DNA from: Lysobacterales bacterium | GTDB lineage: Bacteria; Pseudomonadota; Gammaproteobacteria; Xanthomonadales; UBA2363 | Direction of reading: 5' to 3' | DNA: 64,000 nucleotides | Assembly (NCBI GenBank): GCA_019634735.1 | Contig: JAHCAT010000001.1 | Coordinates: forward strand, 124,001-188,000 | In this document: piece after piece, positions 1-5,852 of the stretch | How the letters are laid out: each line of letters opens with the position of its first letter | Numbering within the stretch: position 1 is the first letter of the stretch | Made by a program: the position numbers and the translations under genes | Notes under the pieces: model-generated | Databases searched by the model: none | What the model was told of the DNA's origin: nothing | What the model saw: the letters and a program-made list of their open reading frames with translations, nothing else

Positions 1-1
1 C

Positions 2-760
2 CGGCGCAGCGCCCATCTGTACTTCCAGGGCCAGCCGGTCGGCCTGGTGCGCGATGGCGTGCTGTACTTCGTGCTGCCCGACCACCTGGGCCGCCCCGAG
101 CTGCTCAGCGACGGCCAGGGTCAGATCGCCTGGCGCGCCCGGCTGCGCGCCTTCGACCGCCAGGTGCACCTGGACCGGATCGGCGGCTACGCCCTGGGTT
201 TCCCGGGCCAGTACCACGACGACGAGACCGGCCTGGCCTACAACGTGTTCCGCGACTACGATCCGGCGACCGGGCGGTACATCCAGTCGGATCCGATCGG
301 GCTGGCGGGTGGGCTGAATACCTATGCGTATGTCGGGGGTAATCCGATATCGGGAATTGATCCACTGGGATTATGCGAGTGTTCAAGCCAACCCCCACCT
401 GAGCCGAGAGTGACGGTTTTTTCTCAAAGCTCTCGCGTACTGGCGAGCAAGGCGAGCGCGGATCGATTCAACGACATGTGGAATAATTACGATCAATTCG
501 GTAGCGAGATGCGCATGCTCGTTGCAGGCGCAGCAGCCCTTGCTCCGCAATCCAGAATTCCTGGGGCAGTGCTGCTCGGATATCAGGGTGCTCAGGCATT
601 CCTTGGGGGGGCGTCGAGGGTCTATGCAGAGCAAGGCTACTCAGTAACTACGGGCGTTATAAGTGTTGATGGAAGAGCTGGGGTGACTACAGTTGTTCGC
701 GATAGGGAAGGAAACATCTATCGCCAAAGAGTCGTTATGGCCGAAAGCTGCTTAGACTGA
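2..760 (+). CDS. Rhs C-terminal tip A with unknown tail (5' end outside window)
   Basis: The reading frame is open from the first bases of the window, so the start lies upstream; this is the end of an Rhs-repeat protein or an orphan tip. The Rhs core is clear: a VLPDHLGRPELLSD block, a YDPATGRYIQSDPIGL block and NPISGIDPLGL, the hyperconserved core that precedes a variable effector domain. A DPIG...DPLG pair 19 residues apart resembles the aspartyl self-cleavage motif that frees Rhs effector tails. After DPLGL (about base 373) the sequence changes to a 128-residue tail of lower GC that I do not recognise; it has a hydrophobic Ala/Gly-rich middle and ends in CLD. Rhs tails are usually toxins, so this is an effector candidate by position only. 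The next gene starts 11 bases downstream. Confidence 0.8.
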   Translation, partial: RRSAHLYFQGQPVGLVRDGVLYFVLPDHLGRPELLSDGQGQIAWRARLRAFDRQVHLDRIGGYALGFPGQYHDDETGLAYNVFRDYDPATGRYIQSDPIGLAGGLNTYAYVGGNPISGIDPLGLCECSSQPPPEPRVTVFSQSSRVLASKASADRFNDMWNNYDQFGSEMRMLVAGAAALAPQSRIPGAVLLGYQGAQAFLGGASRVYAEQGYSVTTGVISVDGRAGVTTVVRDREGNIYRQRVVMAESCLD

Positions 761-771
761 GTGGTGGGAAT

Positions 772-1188
772 ATGAAGACCGTCGTCTCTCTGACTTTATT
801 TTCACTTCTATTTGCAGCGCTATTTTTTCAGCTGCCAAGAATGCTTGTAAATCCGAGCGAGGGCCTTATGAGTAACATCCTCAACAAGGATGTCGTTTGG
901 GGGCCATTGCGAAAAGCGAGAATAGGCTTGTACATTCATTTCGGCGCCAGCCCCGATGATTCCCCTTATGCCGGCAATTCTATCCTCGAAACCGCCGTGA
1001 TCTATAAAGACCAGTACTTTATTGAAAAGTATGCCGACATTTCAGAGGACAGCACTCTGGCGAAGAGCATGAGTATAGCCTGCGTCTCAAAAAACGAAGA
1101 GGCCATTTATGCGCTTCGAACTATTATATTGGAGAGAGGGATGGTCCCGGAGTGTCCATCGAGGGGGCTAGAATCATCATATCAATAA
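772..1188 (+). CDS. Small exported or membrane-anchored protein after Rhs tip A, candidate immunity
   Basis: A 138-residue protein starting 11 bases after the Rhs tip. The first ~25 residues (MKTVVSLTLFSLLFAALFF) form a hydrophobic signal or anchor, so the remainder probably faces the periplasm. No domain is recognised; the body has two Cys and an even mix of charged residues. Base composition is clearly more AT-rich than the chromosomal genes in the window, as in the Rhs tail before it, which supports joint transfer. By position it would be the immunity partner of tail A; no sequence motif proves this. It is followed by a ~260-base gene-free gap leading to an IS66 remnant. Confidence 0.6.
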   Translation: MKTVVSLTLFSLLFAALFFQLPRMLVNPSEGLMSNILNKDVVWGPLRKARIGLYIHFGASPDDSPYAGNSILETAVIYKDQYFIEKYADISEDSTLAKSMSIACVSKNEEAIYALRTIILERGMVPECPSRGLESSYQ

Positions 1189-1382
1189 TCGCCCTTCCGA
1201 AACGCGCCGAACATTCGGGACTATGTCGCTCCGTGTGGATGACTTCCCAGAGCGTCCGTGGCATGGCGGGCAGGTACGCTGGGCCGGGTGGATCTAGTCT
1301 TGCCTCTATCTGGTCAGGTCTATAGACCCATTGGGCCTGGTATGTGGTTGCCCTGGCGCGGGTGAAGTGAAGCCGATTGGAC

Positions 1383-1660
1383 GTAAGCGTCCGCTGCCCA
1401 CCTTCCCCTTAATCTCAGGCTCCGGCAGGTTGTTCCGGTCTAACCGGGGTCGATGGTAATGGTGCATGAAGATGCGTGGCGCTGGCGTTCGCATGTGCTG
1501 TCGCAGCAGATGAGCGGCCTGAGCCAGGCGGCGTACTGTCGGATTTGGCGGATTCCGCTGTATGTGTTCGTGGCCTGGCGTCGGCGCTGGTGGGCGGCGC
1601 AATTGGCGCCGCTCGAGCTGGTCCCGGTCAGCCCGAGGGACGGCTGATGCAGATCCCGAC
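1383..1660 (+). mobile_element. IS66-family left-end remnant
   Basis: The 5' boundary GTAAGCG at 1383-1389 matches the start of IS66-family terminal inverted repeats as I know them, and it lies 70 bases before a tnpA-like reading frame, the usual IS66 spacing. No tnpB, tnpC or right end follows: by about 1660-1700 the sequence becomes the repeat that precedes an Rhs tip. The element was therefore truncated, probably when the Rhs cassette was rearranged. The right border is approximate. Confidence 0.6.
1453..1647 (+). pseudogene. tnpA: IS66-type TnpA (accessory HTH protein), 3'-truncated
   Basis: A 64-residue reading frame with the typical IS66 Orf1/TnpA pattern: W-x-x-HVLSQQMSGLSQAAYC, then a VFVAWRRRWW helix and LAPLELVPVS. 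Complete TnpA proteins run to roughly 100 or more residues; here a stop follows VPVSPRDG and no TnpB or TnpC genes follow, so it is a remnant. The domain is a helix-turn-helix thought to help transposition. It is transcribed in the same direction as the flanking Rhs tips. Confidence 0.6.
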
Positions 1661-1700
1661 GCAGTGGTACCTGGCGGTGGCGCCGTGTCGAGCGAAACCC

Positions 1701-1800
1701 AGTCTCACGCATTAAGGCGAAACCCACCTTTACGCACGTTGGGTTGGGGCAAGGCCGGGCCCCGCTGTCGGTATCCGAACAAGCATGCCGTGTGGGCCAA
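1701..1800 (+). repeat. Boundary repeat before Rhs tip B (copy 1; second copy 3981-4080)
   Basis: About 100 bases starting AGTCTCACGC and including TTAAGGCGA and ACCCACCTTTACGCA recur, with scattered substitutions, at 3981-4080, in both cases directly ahead of an Rhs core. The homology runs on into the core, so the unit that was duplicated is longer than the coding core. The sequence could be an IS end or simply the intergenic leader of an ancestral cassette; I cannot tell which. Confidence 0.75.
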
Positions 1801-2545
1801 CCGGCGCAGTGCCCACCTGTACTTCCAGGGCCAGCCGGTCGGCCTGGTGCGCGATGGCGTGCTGTACTTCGTGCTGCCCGACCACCTGGGCCGCCCCGAG
1901 CTGCTCAGCGACGGTCAGGGTCAGATCGCCTGGCGCGCCCGGCTGCGCGCCTTCGACCGCCAGGTGCACCTGGACCGGATCGGCGGCTACGCCCTGGGTT
2001 TCCCGGGCCAGTACCACGACGAAGAGACCGGCCTGGCCTACAACGTGTTCCGGGACTACGATCCGGCGACCGGGCGGTACATCCAGTCGGATCCGATTGG
2101 GTTGGCGGGTGGGCTCAACACCTACGCTTACGCACTGAGCAATCCGGTCAGCTTCTTCGACTCACTTGGGCTGGTGGCCGCGTCGGGGGCGATGGCGTAC
2201 TGTTTGGAGCAAATATTCGGCCAATCGGTCGCTGGGGTCCGCATCAGAAGCAAGCAATTTGTTCGCAACAATTTTGTGACGACGCGAAAAAACTCCATCA
2301 GACTTCCGCCCAGCTTGTCCGTCGACGAGTTCTTCGCCAGGCCTCATCTGGTTTTGCATGAGTATTACCATGTATTGGCGCAATGGAATACTGGCGAGAT
2401 GACGCGACGATCCTATCTTGCGGAGGTTGCACGGAGCGGCTCATGGGCTGAGGGGAACAAGTATGAAGATGCGGCTGATGCGTTCGCGGATAGCAATTTC
2501 GCCGCATTTCAGGATTGTCTCGACAAGGCTAAGGCGTGCAACTGA
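1790..2545 (+). CDS. Orphan Rhs tip B with zincin-like (HExxH) tail
   Basis: An orphan tip of about 251 residues, taken from the GTG at 1790 (reading MWANRRSAHLYF); the frame is open further upstream but has no Rhs similarity there. The core is nearly identical in DNA to tips A, C and D. It ends ALSNPVSFFDSLGL, where the second DPLG is replaced by DSLG. The 131-residue tail carries VLHEYYHVL at about 2351-2377: an HExxH zinc-binding motif in a hydrophobic helix context, followed ~35 residues later by an acidic segment (EDAADAFAD) that could supply the third ligand, as in small zincin metallopeptidase toxins. The tail is AT-richer than the core. Metallopeptidase effector is an inference from the motif. 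A lipoprotein gene starts 2 bases after the stop. Confidence 0.75.
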   Translation: MWANRRSAHLYFQGQPVGLVRDGVLYFVLPDHLGRPELLSDGQGQIAWRARLRAFDRQVHLDRIGGYALGFPGQYHDEETGLAYNVFRDYDPATGRYIQSDPIGLAGGLNTYAYALSNPVSFFDSLGLVAASGAMAYCLEQIFGQSVAGVRIRSKQFVRNNFVTTRKNSIRLPPSLSVDEFFARPHLVLHEYYHVLAQWNTGEMTRRSYLAEVARSGSWAEGNKYEDAADAFADSNFAAFQDCLDKAKACN

Positions 2546-2547
2546 TT

Positions 2548-2922
2548 ATGAAGCATCTTACATGTCTTCTGTGTTTCGCCGGGATTCTCGTCGGCTGTTC
2601 AATGTTTGGTGGTGATCTGATTGTTCGAGTATCTGGGACAGTTCCCGTTGCTCAGTCCGGAGATGTCGCCCCCGAATGCAGGCTCGACGTGGCCTCCGTT
2701 GAGACTGGCAGACGGACGCCATCTCATGTCGTTCAATCAAAGTTCTCTACGCCTGTAATGGTTGTTGTTGCCTCAAATCCAAAACCCTATTACTTTAGCG
2801 TTCAGTGTGAGAGTGGCCGTGAATTTCGATCGCGAGTGGTCCAGATCCATAGCCGCAGCAGGGATTTCGAACTGGGAATCCTCGGCGAGATCAAGGTTGA
2901 AGGGCGGCCGGAGTCGAATTGA
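2548..2922 (+). CDS. Putative lipoprotein after the zincin-like Rhs tip, candidate immunity
   Basis: A 124-residue protein. The ATG at 2548 is preferred over an upstream GTG because it gives a clean lipoprotein signal, MKHLTCLLCFAGILVGC, with lipobox LVGC and lipidated Cys17. The mature part is small and beta-rich looking, with two further cysteines (ECRLDV and VQCESG) that could pair in the periplasm. It begins 2 bases after the Rhs stop, so the pair is probably co-translated. Location fits a periplasmic immunity protein against a secreted peptidase, but no known immunity domain is recognised. Confidence 0.65.
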   Translation: MKHLTCLLCFAGILVGCSMFGGDLIVRVSGTVPVAQSGDVAPECRLDVASVETGRRTPSHVVQSKFSTPVMVVVASNPKPYYFSVQCESGREFRSRVVQIHSRSRDFELGILGEIKVEGRPESN

Positions 2923-2933
2923 CATTTCGGGCC

Positions 2934-3730
2934 ACGAACCAGCGCAGCCACGACCTGTACCTCGACGGCCAGCCGGCCAGCCGGTCGGCCTGGTGCGCGA
3001 TGGCGTGCTGTACTTCGTGCTGCCCGACCACCTGGGCCGGCCCGAGCTGCTCAGCGACGGCCAGGGTCAGATCGCCTGGCGCGCCCGGCTGCGCGCCTTC
3101 GACCGCCAGGTGCACCTGGACCGGATCGGCGGCTACGCCCTGGGTTTCCCGGGCCAGTACCACGACGACGAGACCGGCCTGGCCTACAACGTGTTCCGGG
3201 ATTACGATCCGGCGACCGGGCGGTACATCCAGTCCGACCCGATCGGGTTGGTGGCTGGAATCAACACCTATGCCTATGTTGGGGGAAACCCGATATCCTT
3301 CATTGATCCATTGGGGTTGGATAGATGTGTTTGCCCAGCAGGATCATCAAGAGATGAGCAGATCTATGCGACCAGAATGACCCAACTTACCCAACGGCAA
3401 GTTGACGCATTAAATAGACAATATCAGCAGCGGTCTGCCGTAAACGCCTACGGGCAAGCTGCAGTGATAGGAGGTGTTGCGACCATCGTTCCATTCCTGC
3501 GAGTCCCAGTTGAAGTTGCCCGCTGGGCGGGTCCGGTTGGATATGGGGTGGGTCTCGCACATGGTGCATCTGGATTGGGCAGTGCTGGGGAGACGCCTTA
3601 TTCGTCAGCGCTGGGTGGGCGTATGACAACGCAATTCTACGATCATGGGAGCCACATTCAGCAAGTCCGAGAGTTCTTCGACGCTGGCGGGAACTCTATG
3701 GGCAGGCAGGCAACTGAGCATTGCGAATGA
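2934..3730 (+). pseudogene. Rhs tip C, frameshifted near its start, with unknown tail
   Basis: The core begins in one frame (NQRSHDLYLDGQPA) and continues in another (VGLVRDGVLYF). An extra 8 bases, a tandem duplication of GCCAGCCG at 2968-2983 relative to tips A, B and D, separates the two. From about 2994 the frame is open through DPIGL and FIDPLGLDRCVCP to the stop at 3730. The ~150-residue tail starts with a Cys pair, has a hydrophobic Gly/Ala/Val stretch (AAVIGGVATIVPFLRVPVEV) and ends in HCE; it is not recognised. Translation could still start at the GTG at 2994, which would give an intact short tip. The stop overlaps the start of a tiny membrane ORF. Confidence 0.65.
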
Positions 3731-3840
3731 GAAACAATCGTTCTGACAGAAAGCGCATCATTATTCATCTTCTGATGGCGGCGATATTCTTTTTGTCGAT
3801 CACCGCTGCCCTTCTTTGGAGGCTGGGTAGAATTGGATGA
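3727..3840 (+). CDS. 37-residue single-helix membrane ORF overlapping Rhs tip C
   Basis: The ATG overlaps the Rhs stop in an ATGA arrangement, a sign of translational coupling. The product starts with a basic stretch (MRNNRSDRKR) and continues with one hydrophobic helix of ~20 residues (IIIHLLMAAIFFLSITAALL), ending shortly after. It would sit in the inner membrane with the N-terminus inside. Tiny membrane immunity proteins are known in polymorphic toxin systems, so by position it may be the partner of tail C; it could also be a truncated relic. Confidence 0.45.
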   Translation: MRNNRSDRKRIIIHLLMAAIFFLSITAALLWRLGRIG

Positions 3841-3980
3841 GCTTGCAGGCAGCCGGCCAGTGAAAGTGCATGGCATCCGAGGCAGTGCGGCGATCTACTA
3901 TTGGAGCTAATGAAGAACTCCTCTGCGGGGGGGGCGTGACACGGCCTTGTCCAGTCATCAAGAGCCGCAAAGTGGCACTG

Positions 3981-4080
3981 AGTCTCACGCGTTAAGGCGA
4001 CACCCACCTTTACGCATCTCGGGTTGGGGAAAGGAAAGGCCCTCGCAGTCGGTTTCCAAACAAGCATGCCGTGCAGGGCA
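3981..4080 (+). repeat. Boundary repeat before Rhs tip D (copy 2)
   Basis: Second copy of the ~100-base block at 1701-1800, beginning AGTCTCACGC and sharing TTAAGGCGA and ACCCACCTTTACGCA, then AAGCATGCCGTG just before the Rhs core. The bases before it (3841-3980) contain no gene that I can support. Confidence 0.75.
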
Positions 4081-4475
4081 ACCGGCGCAGCGCCCACCTG
4101 TACTTCCAGGGCCAGCCGGTCGGCCTGGTGCGCGATGGCGTGCTGTACTTCGTGCTGCCCGACCACCTGGGCCGCCCCGAGCTGCTCAGCGACGGTCAGG
4201 GCCAGATCGCCTGGCGCGCCCGGCTCCGTGCCTTCGACCGCCAGGTGCACCTGGACCGGATCGGCGGCTACGGCCTGGGTTTCCCGGGCCAGTACCACGA
4301 CGACGAGACCGGCCTGGCCTACAACGTGTTCCGGGACTACGATCCGGCGACCGGGCGGTACACATTCACGGCTTACGGTCAGAACCCGGCAGCAGAGAAA
4401 CACATGAACGAATGCAACAATCGAGTCGGCGCTTCTGTCGCTGGCAGTGCGGTTGGTTGTTCGTGGCAAGCATGA
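4071..4475 (+). CDS. Truncated orphan Rhs tip D
   Basis: From the GTG at 4071 this reads 134 residues. The core is intact up to YDPATGRY at about 4362 and then switches directly to a 37-residue tail (starting TFTAYGQNPAAEK), without the IQSDPIGL...DPLGL block found in tips A to C. Without that block any self-cleavage or delivery signal is lost, so this is probably a recombination relic. The tail has three Cys and ends SWQA; it may be the end of another tail joined by deletion. An exported small protein follows after 53 bases. Confidence 0.6.
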   Translation: MQGNRRSAHLYFQGQPVGLVRDGVLYFVLPDHLGRPELLSDGQGQIAWRARLRAFDRQVHLDRIGGYGLGFPGQYHDDETGLAYNVFRDYDPATGRYTFTAYGQNPAAEKHMNECNNRVGASVAGSAVGCSWQA

Positions 4476-4528
4476 ACGAACTCAATAGCGGTTTGTTGAT
4501 CGTCATCAGGCCGTGAGTGGAGAGCTGA

Positions 4529-4900
4529 ATGAATCCTCCCCGCTTCTTTGCCCGATTGGCCTTGGTTGTCCTGGTTGCTTGCACCACGTCTTGTTCAGCA
4601 GCGGTTAGAGTCGAGATCAGCAACAACTCAGGGATGGAAATCAGCAGTATAGAAATGGTCGCTGGATCATCGGGTGCGCTCCTGGAAATTCTGCCTGGTG
4701 GGATGAGCGCGACGCAGGTCCTGGTTCCTCGGGTTGACTCCGCACTTGATCTCGAGTTCGAAACAGCCACCGGCGGTCGTCACAAGTGCGTGATCGACGT
4801 GTATTTAACACGCGGCCTAAGAGGTCGAATCGGCGTGGAGATCAACTCAAACTTGTCTTGTGCTCTTCGTTTCGACGAAACGTCCATCTGGCCTCAATGA
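4529..4900 (+). CDS. Putative lipoprotein of unknown function, candidate immunity
   Basis: A 123-residue product with an N-terminal export signal, RLALVVLVAC, in which LVAC is a fair lipobox (Cys18); a second Cys follows in TTSC. The mature part (VEISNNSGMEISSIEMVAG and onward) looks like a small beta-sandwich and has two more Cys. It is the first of three ORFs linked by overlapping stop/start codons (ATGA at 4897-4900). Its place after an Rhs tip suggests an immunity or accessory role, but no family is recognised. Confidence 0.6.
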   Translation: MNPPRFFARLALVVLVACTTSCSAAVRVEISNNSGMEISSIEMVAGSSGALLEILPGGMSATQVLVPRVDSALDLEFETATGGRHKCVIDVYLTRGLRGRIGVEINSNLSCALRFDETSIWPQ

Positions 4901-5100
4901 GCCCAGCCAGCACTGGAGATAACCAAATCTGGCCGGTCGCTACGACGCTCAGATCCGAGCTTCAGCGGGCAGAACCAACAGAATCGTCAGTGCTTACGGG
5001 GTTGGAGTTGCGATTTCGTCGGCCGGAGGACCGTAAGACTGCGGTTGTGATGGTGGCGGAAGATGAACCATCTGCGCGTGCGCTGACACAGATCACCTGA
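4897..5100 (+). CDS. Hypothetical 67-residue linker ORF
   Basis: The ATG overlaps the stop of the preceding gene (ATGA), and its TGA at 5098-5100 overlaps the ATG of the next gene. The predicted 67 residues (MSPASTGDNQIWPVATTLRS...) are polar with no signal peptide, helix or motif that I recognise. The double overlap is the only support; it could also be the decayed 5' part of the following gene after a frame change. Confidence 0.3.
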   Translation: MSPASTGDNQIWPVATTLRSELQRAEPTESSVLTGLELRFRRPEDRKTAVVMVAEDEPSARALTQIT

Positions 5101-5531
5101 TGGGGCACCTCTTCTTGATCAACGCCTCGGAGCAATTGATGAAGATTTTCCCAGATCTCGATAGCACAGACGAGGAATCAATCGGGTTCGAAGTGGACAG
5201 CGCGTATATAGGAATTTCCGGTATCACCCGCCTGCTGGAGCGCCTGCCAGGTGTAGAAAAAGTGGTTCGACGAGCACCCTTTCAGAAATGGGGGGACGTC
5301 AGGGTGAGGTTCACCTACCACGACATCGATTTCGTGGTGATTGAGCCCTTCGGCGATAACTCAAGGTACTGGATTGGCCCAGTCGAAGGTGGTCAGGTCG
5401 ACACTCGCGAATTGAAGGGCTCATTTCAGGAACACGATCCAGCTTGGCCACGAAAGCTCCTTGCCACACTTCTGGGTGTGGAATGGCCCAGCTCGTCGTT
5501 GGAAAGGCTTGCGCGGAAGAAATCAAGGTAG
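5100..5531 (+). CDS. Hypothetical protein with EPFGDNSRYWIGP signature
   Basis: A 143-residue soluble protein without signal peptide. The centre reads ISGITRLLERLPGVEKV, then a strand-rich part (VRVRFTYHDIDFVVIEPFGDNSRYWIGP) that looks like a conserved core of a small alpha/beta family. I do not know a name for it; the pattern resembles cytosolic immunity-like proteins found near Rhs genes, but that is memory of style rather than an identification. It ends the first Rhs island and is convergent with recD. Confidence 0.6.
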   Translation: MGHLFLINASEQLMKIFPDLDSTDEESIGFEVDSAYIGISGITRLLERLPGVEKVVRRAPFQKWGDVRVRFTYHDIDFVVIEPFGDNSRYWIGPVEGGQVDTRELKGSFQEHDPAWPRKLLATLLGVEWPSSSLERLARKKSR

Positions 5532-5852
5532 CCAGTTGCCCTGATACGTGCGAACAAGCGGCCCCCCGTCTCGAAACAAGTTGAGCGATGGCCCCACGAC
5601 AGCCTCAGCGTGCCGACGCCGCGAAAGCCTTACGCCGCCTTGGCACGTCTGCTGCCTGTGTGAGGCGGGGCTGGGGAGCCTTGAGCCCACTGCCCAGCAG
5701 CCCAACGCAAGCGGCGGTCGAACCTCAGAACTAGGGCGCCGTCCGCCGCCACGAGGCAAGCAGTGGGGAGTGGCTGGAAACCCTGGAGCCGGTCCGGCTC
5801 CGCATGCAACAAGCGCGGGTCCAGCATTCATCGACGCCATCCCTTCCGCGAC
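5532..5852. other. Gene-free convergent spacer between the Rhs island and recD
   Basis: No credible gene is seen. The only structure noted is a short perfect palindrome, GGAGCCGG/CCGGCTCC around one base (5785-5801), which could form a hairpin at the end of the recCBD transcript; no T-run adjoins it. Reading frames here look like chance frames in GC-rich DNA. Confidence 0.5.
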
